Assembly (NCBI GenBank): GCA_963974345.1
Contig: CAXBBW010000008.1
Span: forward strand, 62,001-126,000
From: RHLJ01 sp963974345
Lineage (GTDB): Bacteria > Bacteroidota > Rhodothermia > Balneolales > Balneolaceae
DNA length: 64,000 nt
Direction: 5' to 3'
The position numbers were made by a program, and so were the translations under genes. The notes below the pieces were generated by a model. It was not told where the DNA came from and did no database searches. It worked only from the letters and a program-made list of their open reading frames with translations. Shown in pieces: positions 43,664-52,963 of the stretch. The stretch's first letter is position 1. Every line of letters begins with the position of its first letter.

Positions 43664-44401
43664 TTAAGTTTTTTCGTAAAAAATTTTCGCCAATATTAAT
43701 CCCTTTGCAGGCGCTGTAAATGTTCTGATTTCAGATGCTGGATTTTCTAAAATTTCTTTAAACTCTGAAATTGTCATTTTCCCTTTTCCAACTTCTACCA
43801 TAGTACCTACTAAGCGACGTACCATATTCCTTAAAAACCGGTTAGCACTGATTCTGAATACTATTTCCTCCGATCTATCTTCTATTTCAGAAAGTAAAAT
43901 TGTACATAACGTTGTATAATTGTCTTCATTAAATTTTGAGAATCCACTAAAATCAAACTCTCCTTTTAATAAAGCACAGCACTCTTTCACCTTTTGAATG
44001 TCAATGGAGTGGTGTGGAAACCACGAGGTTTGCTCTCTTAATGGAGAAGTATTTTTTAGAATGGTGTATTCATATTCACGGTATTGCGCATCAAAACGAG
44101 CGTGGAATTCTGAATCTACTTCTTCAATCTCATGGATATGAATTTCCTTTCCAATCATTCCATTCACTCCAAATAGTAATTTCTCTGGGCTTATTGTATC
44201 CGGTAAATCTACATGGGCTACCTGACCTTTAGCATGAACTCCAGCATCTGTTCGTCCTTGTCCAATTAGGTCGATAGGCTGCTGAAGGATTTTGGAGAAT
44301 GCTTTTTCGAGTTCTTCTTCTACCGTTCTTGAATTGGGTTGGATTTGCCACCCAGAAAAGTTGGTTCCGTCAAATTCGATAGTGAGTTTAAAGCGCTTCA
44401 T
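43664..44401 (-). CDS. truA: tRNA pseudouridine(38-40) synthase
   Basis: 245 residues, the usual length. TruA makes pseudouridine at positions 38-40 of the anticodon stem-loop of many tRNAs. Seen: start 'FKLTIEFDGTNFSGWQIQP', the catalytic motif 'GQGRTDAGVHAKGQVAH' with Asp52, 'RFDAQYREYEYTI', and the C-terminal 'RISANRFLRNMVRRLVGTMVEVGKG'. It lies next to tRNA-Asn, probably by chance. It stands alone on the minus strand, divergent from the fucosidase gene. Confidence 0.96.
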   Translation of the reverse strand: MKRFKLTIEFDGTNFSGWQIQPNSRTVEEELEKAFSKILQQPIDLIGQGRTDAGVHAKGQVAHVDLPDTISPEKLLFGVNGMIGKEIHIHEIEEVDSEFHARFDAQYREYEYTILKNTSPLREQTSWFPHHSIDIQKVKECCALLKGEFDFSGFSKFNEDNYTTLCTILLSEIEDRSEEIVFRISANRFLRNMVRRLVGTMVEVGKGKMTISEFKEILENPASEIRTFTAPAKGLILAKIFYEKT

Positions 44402-44488
44402 ATGCTAAGATAAGAATATTTAGTTTTGCACTTCTAGCCTTCTTGAAATATTATCTTACGGTTTAGTAAACTAAGAAAAACCTCTTTA

Positions 44489-45793
44489 ATGAAATTAAAA
44501 GAATTATCCATATTTATAATACTACTTCTCTATTCAGTTGCATCAATTGCACAAACATATACTCCCGCTCCAGAAAACCTTGCGAATCGAGATTGGTATC
44601 AGGATGCGAAATTTGGTCTTTTTATACATTGGGGAGTCTACTCGGTATTAGGTCAACACGAATGGGTGATGGAAACGGAGGAGATTGATAAGTATACCTA
44701 TCAAAAAATAGCCCCTTTCTTTAATCCCTCCGAATTCAATGCTGATACGGTTGTTCTGATGGCAAAGAATGCTGGAATGAAATACATCACTATTACAGCA
44801 AAACATCATGATGGTTTTGCAATGTTCGATTCAAAACTAACCGATTGGGATATCATGGACCGAACTGTTTACAAAAAGGATGTTATCAGGCAAATTGCAG
44901 AAGCTTGTAGAAAACATGGGCTAAAATTGTTCCTTTATTATTCTCAGTTAGATTGGTATCAGAATGATTATTACCCAAGAGGAAATACTGGACAAAATAC
45001 TTGGCGCCCAAACGATGGAGATTTTGATGCCTATATCGATTACATGAATGGTCAACTTACTGAGTTACTTACTAATTATGGTGATATAGCTGGAATCTGG
45101 TTTGATGGTTGGTGGGATAAACCTGATGCAAATTGGAGAATCCGCGAGACTTATGATTTGATCCATTCACTACAACCTGCTGCAATGATTGGGAGTAACC
45201 ATCATAAAGCACCAAATCCTGGCGAAGATTTCCAGATGTTTGAAAAGGATCTTCCGGGACAAAATAAAGGAGGTCACAGTGCTAATTCTGTAATTGGAAC
45301 TCTTCCTCTTGAAACAGCAGAGACTATGGCTGAACGTTGGGGATTTTCGCTTCAGGATCGAAATTATAAGTCGACCAAAGAATTAATCCATTATCTAGTA
45401 AAAGCAGCCGGATACAATGCGAATTTCTTATTGAATGTGGGGCCGATGCCGAATGGTAAAATTCAGCCAGAGTTTATTAAAACACTTGGTGAGATAGGTG
45501 ATTGGACAACCAAATATGGTGAAACAATTTATGGAACTCGTGGTGGTCCGATTGCCCCTCAAGTTTGGGGCGTGTCTACTCATAAAGACAATTCCATTTT
45601 TGTTCACATTTTGAACTGGCAAGATAATAGCTTCATCCTCCCTACAATTGATTCGCAGATAACTTCCATCAAAAGTTTTACTTCTGGAAAGAAGGTGACC
45701 TATCAAGAAACAAACATGGGGACGGTAATTGAACTTCCCGAAAACGAACTAGAACTCGTTGATTTAGTGCTTGAGCTAACGATTAAAAACTAA
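44489..45793 (+). CDS. Alpha-L-fucosidase, GH29 family
   Basis: 434 residues with the signal peptide MKLKELSIFIILLLYSVASI, then 'AQ'. The GH29 barrel shows 'KFGLFIHWGVYSVLGQHEWVM', 'YITITAKHHDGFAMFDSKLTDWDI', 'IAGIWFDGWW' (nucleophile Asp near residue 206) and 'NFLLNVGPMPNGKI'. It removes terminal alpha-linked fucose from glycans, probably in the periplasm. The C-terminal beta domain is short. No other carbohydrate gene is nearby, so no polysaccharide-utilisation locus is evident. It is convergent with the DUF5683-like gene, overlapping by 4 bases. Confidence 0.95.
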   Translation: MKLKELSIFIILLLYSVASIAQTYTPAPENLANRDWYQDAKFGLFIHWGVYSVLGQHEWVMETEEIDKYTYQKIAPFFNPSEFNADTVVLMAKNAGMKYITITAKHHDGFAMFDSKLTDWDIMDRTVYKKDVIRQIAEACRKHGLKLFLYYSQLDWYQNDYYPRGNTGQNTWRPNDGDFDAYIDYMNGQLTELLTNYGDIAGIWFDGWWDKPDANWRIRETYDLIHSLQPAAMIGSNHHKAPNPGEDFQMFEKDLPGQNKGGHSANSVIGTLPLETAETMAERWGFSLQDRNYKSTKELIHYLVKAAGYNANFLLNVGPMPNGKIQPEFIKTLGEIGDWTTKYGETIYGTRGGPIAPQVWGVSTHKDNSIFVHILNWQDNSFILPTIDSQITSIKSFTSGKKVTYQETNMGTVIELPENELELVDLVLELTIKN

Positions 45794-46536
45794 AACTCGA
45801 ACCGAACTTGCGCAGTAAACCCAGGCTGCCCATATTCATTTAAATAGGAAATACTTGCTTCGGGAGCATTTTCCCAAATTCTTCTTGCTCGGGTATATGC
45901 ACTTAATCCACTAATTACTCTGTTAGCTACCATTAAAGTAATTATAGTTGGAAGCTGATTATCATTTTTATCAGCACGTTCTCTCATGTTCTGAAATTGA
46001 AATCGATTGGTTTCATCGTCCCAATTCCATTGGTTTGCTGAATTCTCGGGAAACAAATTATCCCAATTTCTTGAACGCAATTGATAATCGTTATAGGCTT
46101 CGAGGTTATCGTAATTTGCAACTGCTAATTGGAATTCCCTATCACGGCCAGAAAGATTTGCCTTTGCTTTACTTAAAGCAAAGGTTTCTAATTCTGACTG
46201 AAGATTATTGCTTCTAACTTTTAAACCTGTTAAAGAAAGAACCATAACTACATCGGCTGCAAGGTGATATTGTCCTCGAGTCCAGTTTGTTTTATCTACA
46301 TAATGATGACCCCAACCCGGAACAACAAGTGATCTAAGAAATGCCCCTCTCGGTGATGGTAGTTCCGTTTTTTGCTGAAATTGAGCCTGAACACTTGATG
46401 AAAATAACACGGCAAAAAAAAGTACGAATATTGAACAAGGAATAAAGAATAACGAAGTCATTTGACTAACTATAGCCTTAGATCTTAACGCTGAGTGTGT
46501 TTGAGTTTTTTTCATTCTTAATTCGTAATTGAACAT
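45790..46536 (-). CDS. DUF5683-like envelope protein
   Basis: 248 residues in the longest frame; starts at 46515 or 46461 are possible. The latter begins directly with the hydrophobic signal (MTSLFFIPCSIFVLFFAVLF, then 'SSSVQAQ'). The segment 'PSPRGAFLRSLVVPGWGHHYVDKTNW' is the hallmark of the DUF5683/TM2-like group, followed by a charged middle region and a second hydrophobic patch ('TIITLMVANRVISGLSAYTRA'). The C-terminus ends in an aromatic 'VRFEF', as in outer-membrane proteins. It is the last gene of the ccm transcript (10 bases after ccmF). Function unknown. Confidence 0.75.
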   Translation of the reverse strand: MFNYELRMKKTQTHSALRSKAIVSQMTSLFFIPCSIFVLFFAVLFSSSVQAQFQQKTELPSPRGAFLRSLVVPGWGHHYVDKTNWTRGQYHLAADVVMVLSLTGLKVRSNNLQSELETFALSKAKANLSGRDREFQLAVANYDNLEAYNDYQLRSRNWDNLFPENSANQWNWDDETNRFQFQNMRERADKNDNQLPTIITLMVANRVISGLSAYTRARRIWENAPEASISYLNEYGQPGFTAQVRFEF

Positions 46537-46546
46537 TCTTTACTGG

Positions 46547-49051
46547 TCATTCTTTTTGCTTATCCTTTTCTCTTCTCCAATGTCGGAAAATCGAAAGTGT
46601 GAATCCACCCATCAATAAAAAAGTGCCCGACCAAACTACTGAAATAAATGGTTTCTTCTCGGCTATAACGAGTACCCAATCTTCTTCGTATACTTCATCA
46701 AGTCCAAATATACTTAGTTCTATTGAGCTCTTTTCCGGATTCACTTTACTAAACTGAAAAGAAAGATCGTGATTTGGAAGGTTTACTGGAGGAGACATTA
46801 CATAGCTGTTCCCTTCTTCGTTAAATACAGCAAATAAAGGCTCGATTATATTAATCTCGCCACTAGCCTCGTGATAAACTTCAATTTGAGCTCGAATTCC
46901 AATGCTGGTATTTGGAGGAAGATTCGTTGTATCTGCTTGGATGAAATTGATAAAACTAAATTGAAATCCACCTATTTTTTTAGATTCGCCTCGTTGGAAT
47001 TCAATGACCTGAGCTTCAGCTTGCTCCTCTTCTGTATCTGAAGCAGTTTGAAGTACTTTTCTCTTTTCTACCTCTTCATTTCGGGCTTCAACAAAAGAAC
47101 TTCCTGCTACATATAAATAAATATCGCTTAGGAATCCTGTTCGCACATCTGGATCAACTGACCAATTTACGTTTTGTGCATTAGATGTGGTTAACATCGG
47201 GTACACTTCAGGATATAAGTAATAGAGGAATTTCCCTTCTAAATTATCAAATCTGATTTTGTAGGTTTGCTGTCCAGGCCTATTTTGACTTGAAAGATCA
47301 TAGCCCTCGTAAGTAACTATATATTGGTTATTAATTACTTTTGGTACATTCAGCTTTAATTCGAGCATATCTACCGTTTGGGAAACCTTGAATCCCTGCT
47401 CATCATTAATCTCTCCTCTCTTTACCGAAGCATTGTAGTTTTCGGTATTCTTATCTAATAATGGGCGATTATACGCACTAGATGCTAATATCCCAACTAA
47501 CAATAATCCAAATCCAACATGGGTTAATGATCCACCAATCAATTTTGGGTTTTGAATAGCTAAACGTCCAACAACCCAAGAATTACCAACAATTGCGAAA
47601 AATCCTGCAAATAAAAACAGCATGTAATATGCATTTCTGACATCCCCCATAATAACTGCCGAGATTGTCAAAATAGAAGTGAGCATAAGCGGGTAAATCA
47701 GCGCCGTAGCGAGAGATTCTAAATCATACTTTTTCCAGAAAAGATATTGCCCTATCACTGTTAAAAAAGCCATAACTATGGCAATTGGCATACTCCAATT
47801 GTTGTAAAAACTGATTTCGGGAGGGGTTGGATTTTCATTGAACAACAATCCAAGAATTGGTGAACTGGTTCCAAGAATAATTACAAGACCGAGCACTAAA
47901 AGCATTATTGCTCCAGTGAATGTCATAAATTCTCTAGTAAGAACTTTAGATTCTTTTTTGGGAGAAGGAAGTTCTTTATATCTCCAAGCAAACATTCCTA
48001 AACCAAGTCCTGCTATTACAAGCATAAAAGCTAATAGCTGGTTATAAAGACCTAAATCAGTAAAACTATGTACAGACGAATCAGCTAAAATGCCTGATTT
48101 AGTAAGAAAAGTTTCATATACAATTGCAATATAAGCTAGTATAGCAAACAGCAATGAAGACTTCTGTGCGATTGAACTTTTACGTTGAATGATCATCGTA
48201 TGGATTCCAGCAGTACCAAATAGCCATGGAACTAACGATGCATTTTCAACTGGATCCCAAGCCCAAAATCCCCCAAAAGAAAGAGTTACATAAGCCCAAT
48301 AACCTCCTAGAAAGATTGCGGTTAATAGCGCTAAGTTTGAACCTAGTGTCCACGGTAAAGCTGGAGTAACCCACTCGTTATATTTTCGTTTCCATAAAGC
48401 TGCCATTGCAAAACAATAAGGAATGGTCATCATTGCAAAACCTATGAATAGGATTGGTGGATGAATCATCATCCAAGGGCTCTTCAACAAATCATTTAAC
48501 CCAGTACCATCATTTGGAACAAAATCAGGATTCGCCTGAATGAAGGGAGCGTTTGGCATTTCTTCCGCAATCGTTCTAAATGGCGAAGCTCCAAAAGTAA
48601 AGTCTCCAAATCTCCAGCCAACAACCATAGAGATTAAAAAGAGTTGGGTAAGTCCCAGAAAGAATAAAACAGGTGCTTTATATGGAGCTCGTGTCCATTT
48701 AATCAATCCAAGCCCCGCAATCCATGAAAAAATGATCCAAATCATAAAGCTACCTTCTTGACCTCCATAAAATGCAGACCAAAGGTATTTTGGAGCTAAA
48801 TCGAGACTAGTGTAATTGAACACATAGTAGTACTGGAATTGATGTTGAAATAAAAGCATTACTAAAACTGCAGAGGCTGCAATCATAAAAAGACCTTTAA
48901 TTACAAACAGCCAATTTCCGATTTTCAGCTTTTTATCATCATCGTTTTTTGCAGCAATGAAATAGTAGATAAGCGACAATAAACAAAAAAGGAAAGACAG
49001 CGTAATTAGTAGCTTTCCCACAATTCCTGTTACAGGACCATATTCAGACAT
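46547..49051 (-). CDS. ccmF: Cytochrome c maturation heme lyase CcmF
   Basis: 834 residues, longer than the ~650 of proteobacterial CcmF but usual for this group. Fifteen or so membrane segments. The tryptophan-rich heme-handling motif is visible in 'LSFGGFWAWDPVENASLVPW', with conserved His residues in flanking loops ('MMIHPPILFIGF', 'GTAGIHTMI'). The C-terminal part has a large periplasmic domain ('EGYDLSSQNRPGQQTYKIRFDNL'). CcmF joins heme from holo-CcmE to apocytochrome c in the periplasm. It lies 2 bases after ccmE in the order ccmC-ccmD-ccmE-ccmF. Confidence 0.95.
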   Translation of the reverse strand: MSEYGPVTGIVGKLLITLSFLFCLLSLIYYFIAAKNDDDKKLKIGNWLFVIKGLFMIAASAVLVMLLFQHQFQYYYVFNYTSLDLAPKYLWSAFYGGQEGSFMIWIIFSWIAGLGLIKWTRAPYKAPVLFFLGLTQLFLISMVVGWRFGDFTFGASPFRTIAEEMPNAPFIQANPDFVPNDGTGLNDLLKSPWMMIHPPILFIGFAMMTIPYCFAMAALWKRKYNEWVTPALPWTLGSNLALLTAIFLGGYWAYVTLSFGGFWAWDPVENASLVPWLFGTAGIHTMIIQRKSSIAQKSSLLFAILAYIAIVYETFLTKSGILADSSVHSFTDLGLYNQLLAFMLVIAGLGLGMFAWRYKELPSPKKESKVLTREFMTFTGAIMLLVLGLVIILGTSSPILGLLFNENPTPPEISFYNNWSMPIAIVMAFLTVIGQYLFWKKYDLESLATALIYPLMLTSILTISAVIMGDVRNAYYMLFLFAGFFAIVGNSWVVGRLAIQNPKLIGGSLTHVGFGLLLVGILASSAYNRPLLDKNTENYNASVKRGEINDEQGFKVSQTVDMLELKLNVPKVINNQYIVTYEGYDLSSQNRPGQQTYKIRFDNLEGKFLYYLYPEVYPMLTTSNAQNVNWSVDPDVRTGFLSDIYLYVAGSSFVEARNEEVEKRKVLQTASDTEEEQAEAQVIEFQRGESKKIGGFQFSFINFIQADTTNLPPNTSIGIRAQIEVYHEASGEINIIEPLFAVFNEEGNSYVMSPPVNLPNHDLSFQFSKVNPEKSSIELSIFGLDEVYEEDWVLVIAEKKPFISVVWSGTFLLMGGFTLSIFRHWRREKDKQKE

Positions 49052-49053
49052 AG

Positions 49054-49449
49054 TTAGCTCTCAGAGGCTTTTGTGTATTCGGATGGATCAGCGTTGTTAT
49101 ACTTAGATGGGCATTTCATCAACATTTCGTTGGCATAAAATACATTCTCTCTCATCTCGCCGATAACTACCAAACGATCCGCATCTTCAAAATTATTTGG
49201 CTTTGGTCTTGGATAAACTACTTTTCTGACATTTCCTGATTCATCTTTCATAAAAAAAGTGAACTGCATTGTTTCCTTTGAAAAGCCATAATCTTGAGTA
49301 TTATCCCAAGTTCCTGGTACATGAGCTCCATTCATTTTAGAAGCTGTATCGAAATCGGTGTATGTGCTAATGCTCTCACCAAAATTATACATCAAGAGTG
49401 ATGTAAATGCTACAATGGCTACAATTCCTAGAATTACTTTAGGTTTCAT
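49054..49449 (-). CDS. ccmE: Heme chaperone CcmE, Cys (CxxxY) type
   Basis: 131 residues: an N-terminal anchor (ILGIVAIVAFTSLLMYNF) and an OB-fold periplasmic domain with 'VIGEMRENVFYANEMLMKCPSKYN'. In classical CcmE a His in HxxxY binds heme covalently; here the same place reads C-P-S-K-Y (Cys113, Tyr117), the CxxxY variant reported for archaea and some Desulfovibrio. It carries heme from CcmC to CcmF. The start overlaps the end of ccmD by 4 bases (ATGA). The middle region ('TASKMNGAHVPGTW') is also typical of the family. Confidence 0.9.
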   Translation of the reverse strand: MKPKVILGIVAIVAFTSLLMYNFGESISTYTDFDTASKMNGAHVPGTWDNTQDYGFSKETMQFTFFMKDESGNVRKVVYPRPKPNNFEDADRLVVIGEMRENVFYANEMLMKCPSKYNNADPSEYTKASES

Positions 49450-49688
49450 TCTTTGTTTGTTGAGTTAAGTTTGTCTTCTAGTGTCGATACTTTTGAGTCT
49501 ACTCGAAACATAAAAAACAGTAACACTGCCCAAATGATTAGTGTAACTCCAAGTACTACAAATATAAGATCGTTTGAATACATAAGTGTGATAAAAGCGT
49601 TGGTTTGTTCTATTTCTGCCCCACTCCACTTGTCTGAGTAAGCTTGCGTAAGGGTGTCAACGAGAGCAACTGAATCTTCTTGCATCAA
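49446..49688 (-). CDS. ccmD: Small single-pass membrane protein, CcmD-like
   Basis: 80 residues with one membrane segment (DLIFVVLGVTLIIWAVLLFF) followed by a charged C-terminus ('RVDSKVSTLEDKLNS'), as in CcmD, which helps release holo-CcmE from CcmC. Sequence alone is too short for a firm call. Its position between ccmC (20 bases before) and ccmE (4-base overlap) decides it. The N-terminal ~40 residues are longer than in classical CcmD. Confidence 0.7.
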   Translation of the reverse strand: MMQEDSVALVDTLTQAYSDKWSGAEIEQTNAFITLMYSNDLIFVVLGVTLIIWAVLLFFMFRVDSKVSTLEDKLNSTNKE

Positions 49689-49708
49689 ATTCCTTTAACA
49701 GATTAAAT

Positions 49709-50365
49709 TTACAAATTTTCAAATCGAGAGTTCACGGTTTTATATCTGTGAACAATGTCGTATAACCAAAAGGCGACGGCAATAAAACCAAGCATTGCTG
49801 GATATAAAATATACCTTAACTCTGCCGCTGTAATCTCGCTAAACGCTGGATTCCCATCTGCTCCAGGATGTAAACTAGTTAATTGTCTTGGTACTACATA
49901 AAGAAGAAACGGAACCGTTGTTACAGCAAAAATATTGTATACAGCAGAAATTTTAGCTCGTTTATCTTCATCATCAAATGCAGAACGAAGTACAAAATAG
50001 GCTACGTAAATCATCATTGTTAAGGCAGCAAGATTCATTTTAGGTTCTGCAAATGTCCACCAAGTCCCCCAAGTAAAACGTGCCCAAAGAGATCCTGTTA
50101 GCAATCCACAAATTCCAAAAACCATACCAACCCTTGCCGCAGATTCTGCTTTTATATCAAACAATTCGTTTGGAGTATTTAAATATCTAATGCTATAAAT
50201 CAAACTGACTATAAACATCGAATACATGGCCATCCACATAGGTACGTGAAAGAAAATGTTGCGTGCAGTTTGCTCGAGAATAGGTATTTCGGGTATTTGA
50301 ATAAGGATGCCTCCTGCTATAACAAGTGTCATCCAAACGGCTACTAAATATTTCCAGGCTTTCAA
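49709..50365 (-). CDS. ccmC: Heme exporter/chaperone loader CcmC
   Basis: 218 residues, six membrane segments. The WWD-type motif appears as 'RFTWGTWWTFAEPKMNL', with flanking His in 'FFHVPMWMAMYS' and 'TSLHPGADGNPAFSE', the standard set for CcmC. It presents heme to CcmE. It is the first gene of the ccm run on the minus strand; the neighbour upstream is an S9 peptidase on the plus strand. The ATP-binding exporter genes ccmA and ccmB, which often precede ccmC, are not here. Confidence 0.93.
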   Translation of the reverse strand: MKAWKYLVAVWMTLVIAGGILIQIPEIPILEQTARNIFFHVPMWMAMYSMFIVSLIYSIRYLNTPNELFDIKAESAARVGMVFGICGLLTGSLWARFTWGTWWTFAEPKMNLAALTMMIYVAYFVLRSAFDDEDKRAKISAVYNIFAVTTVPFLLYVVPRQLTSLHPGADGNPAFSEITAAELRYILYPAMLGFIAVAFWLYDIVHRYKTVNSRFENL

Positions 50366-50551
50366 GACAGAGTAGGTTATTCAATATTGATTTCTAGATG
50401 AGTTAAGATACGAATTCATACGGAAGTTTTCGGGGTACAAATAGTAAACATTTATTAGTTCTTACAACTTATAACAGCCCTTCAATAAAAATATCTTTTA
50501 AAACAGAATTAAAACCCATTTATTCAATTTTATTTAACTAACAATTCTATA

Positions 50552-52912
50552 ATGAATACTTCTAAGGGATTCAAACTCAGCTCTTTTTTATTTGTACTTA
50601 TACTATCATTCTCCACTAATATTCTTGCTCAAAAAGCAAATTTCGAACTTGCCGAGCGTTTTACAACCCAAATGATGGATAAAATGGTTGGGTCGACGAA
50701 TGTTGATCCGAATTGGATTGAAGATACCGATCAATTTTGGTACACCTACGAAAATAGCGAAGGCAAAAACTGGTATTTCGTTGATGCTACTAAAGGCTCG
50801 AAACGCCTACTTTTTGATCAAGAAGAAATGGCCGCTCAGCTTTCTGAAACATTCAGCAAACCTTTCCATGCAAAAGATTTGGATCTTAAAGATTTTGAGT
50901 ACGATACCGGCAAGAATCTCTTCACCTTTCATGTAGACAGTATTGAGTTCACCTACAATTTCAATGGAAATCAATTAGTAAAAGGTGATTCTTTAGATGA
51001 AGATAAACCCGAACCATGGGCTACCTTTTCTCCTGACAGTACATGGATTGCATTCGCACGATCTCATAATCTATATGTAATGAGGGCAGATGATCCCGAT
51101 AGTGTAGAACATCAACTTACTGAAGATGGTGAGAAGTGGTTTAGCTACCAGCGGAGTGACGATGACACCACCTCGACGAAAAGACTTAGAGCTAGAGTGA
51201 ATTGGTTCGAAGATTCGAGTAAACTGTGGGTAAAGCGACAGGATAAACGGAAAGTTGGAGACCTTTGGGTAATCAATTCGGGCGGTAAACGACCAACTCT
51301 GGAAACCTATAAATATCCTATGCCAGGCGAGGAAGATGTATTCATCGATGAAATTAGAATTTTTGATCCAGCCAACAAAACCAATGTTCTCCTTGATACT
51401 GATAAATGGGAAGATCAAGCACTTGGTGGGGCTTATTTCAATCAAGGAGGTATTTTTGAAACGCAAAAATCAGACTTCCTTTACATTCTTCGTCGAGATA
51501 GAACATGGAGTAAAATTGATGTGCTAAAAGCGAATACTACTACGGGTGATGTTGATGTACTCTTCTCGGAAGAAAGTAAACCTTATTTCAATACCCGCTT
51601 TGCTAAACTTGCAATCATTAATGAAGGGAGTGAATATTTGTGGTGGAGTGAACGTACGGGTTGGGGGCAACTTTACCGCTACGATTCGAACGGAAATTTG
51701 AAAAATAGAATCACCAAAGGCTCTTTTGTAGTTGGCGATGTGATTAAAATTGATACAGCCGCCTCTACTGTTTTCTTTACGGGATATGGACGTGAAAAAG
51801 GTCAAAATCCTTATTTCGAAAATTTATATAGCGTTAATTTTGATGGTAATAACTTCAAACATCTTTCGCCTGAAAATGCAGATCATAGTATTGAAGCATC
51901 TGAAAAAGGGAATTATTTTGTCGATAACTATTCACGTATTGACCATCCTACAACTTCTGTTCTTCGTGATGGAAATGGTCGTGTTATTACTACCCTTCAA
52001 CAAACAGATATTTCTAAAATGAAAGAACAAGGCTGGAAAGCGCCGGAATCTTTTGTGGTTAAAGCTGCTGATGGAGTTACTGATATTTATGGAGTAATGT
52101 GGAAACCATTCGATTTCGATTCAACCAAAAGTTATCCAGTCATTTCTTATGTATATCCAGGTCCTCAGGTTGAGCCGTTTCCTGTTAATTTTAGAACTCA
52201 AGGTTCAGGAGCTCGGACTTCTACCCTTGCTCAGGTTGGTTTTGTGGTTGTAGCTATGGGTCAGCGTGGGGGCTCGCCTTTGCGAAATAAATACTATCAC
52301 AATTTCGGTTATGGCGATATGCGCGATTATCCACTTGCGGATAATAAATATGGAATTGAGCAATTAGCTGCCCGACATCCTTTTATTGATGCTAGTAAAG
52401 TTGGAATATATGGACATTCTGGTGGTGGTTTTATGAGTACAGCAGCCCTTCTCACCTATCCCGGCTTTTATGATGTTGCGGTTTCTTCTGCAGGAAATCA
52501 TGACAATAATATCTACAATATTTGGTGGGGCGAAGTTCACAACGGAGTAAAAGAAATCAAGAAAACGGTTAAAAAAATGAATGCAGATAGTGTAGAAGTT
52601 GAAGAAACGATTTCTACGTTTGATGCTCCTGTTGAAACAAACGCTTCTCTTGCCTCAAATTTAGAAGGTCACTTATTACTAGTTCATGGTGATATCGACA
52701 ATAACGTTCACCCTGCAAATACACTTCGTATGGCTGATGCACTTATCAAAGCTGGAAAGCGATTTGACATGATGATGCTTCCAGGTCGGCGACATGGTTT
52801 TGGAGATTCACAACCCTATTTCGATCGAATGACTTGGTACTATTTTGCGGAGCATCTATTGGGAGATTATCGAACCAACGTCGATTTTAATATCCCAAAA
52901 GACGAAGATTAA
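50552..52912 (+). CDS. Exported S9-family prolyl oligopeptidase (DPP-IV-like)
   Basis: 786 residues. Signal peptide ending 'STNILAQ'. N-terminal beta-propeller (~30-520, 'WATFSPDSTWIAFARSHNLYVM'), then the S9 catalytic domain: nucleophile in 'GIYGHSGGGFMST' (Ser near 622), acid in 'LVHGDIDNNVHPAN' (Asp near 712) and His in 'LPGRRHGFGD' (near 749). DPP-IV-type enzymes cleave dipeptides after Pro from peptides in the periplasm. A tight loop 'AVSSAGNHDNNIYN' is typical of the family. It is divergent from the ccm operon and followed by an outer-membrane-type protein. Confidence 0.94.
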   Translation: MNTSKGFKLSSFLFVLILSFSTNILAQKANFELAERFTTQMMDKMVGSTNVDPNWIEDTDQFWYTYENSEGKNWYFVDATKGSKRLLFDQEEMAAQLSETFSKPFHAKDLDLKDFEYDTGKNLFTFHVDSIEFTYNFNGNQLVKGDSLDEDKPEPWATFSPDSTWIAFARSHNLYVMRADDPDSVEHQLTEDGEKWFSYQRSDDDTTSTKRLRARVNWFEDSSKLWVKRQDKRKVGDLWVINSGGKRPTLETYKYPMPGEEDVFIDEIRIFDPANKTNVLLDTDKWEDQALGGAYFNQGGIFETQKSDFLYILRRDRTWSKIDVLKANTTTGDVDVLFSEESKPYFNTRFAKLAIINEGSEYLWWSERTGWGQLYRYDSNGNLKNRITKGSFVVGDVIKIDTAASTVFFTGYGREKGQNPYFENLYSVNFDGNNFKHLSPENADHSIEASEKGNYFVDNYSRIDHPTTSVLRDGNGRVITTLQQTDISKMKEQGWKAPESFVVKAADGVTDIYGVMWKPFDFDSTKSYPVISYVYPGPQVEPFPVNFRTQGSGARTSTLAQVGFVVVAMGQRGGSPLRNKYYHNFGYGDMRDYPLADNKYGIEQLAARHPFIDASKVGIYGHSGGGFMSTAALLTYPGFYDVAVSSAGNHDNNIYNIWWGEVHNGVKEIKKTVKKMNADSVEVEETISTFDAPVETNASLASNLEGHLLLVHGDIDNNVHPANTLRMADALIKAGKRFDMMMLPGRRHGFGDSQPYFDRMTWYYFAEHLLGDYRTNVDFNIPKDED

Positions 52913-52963
52913 ATTAATACTTATATCTATACTTATAATATTATTTAATAAAACCTCACCTCC

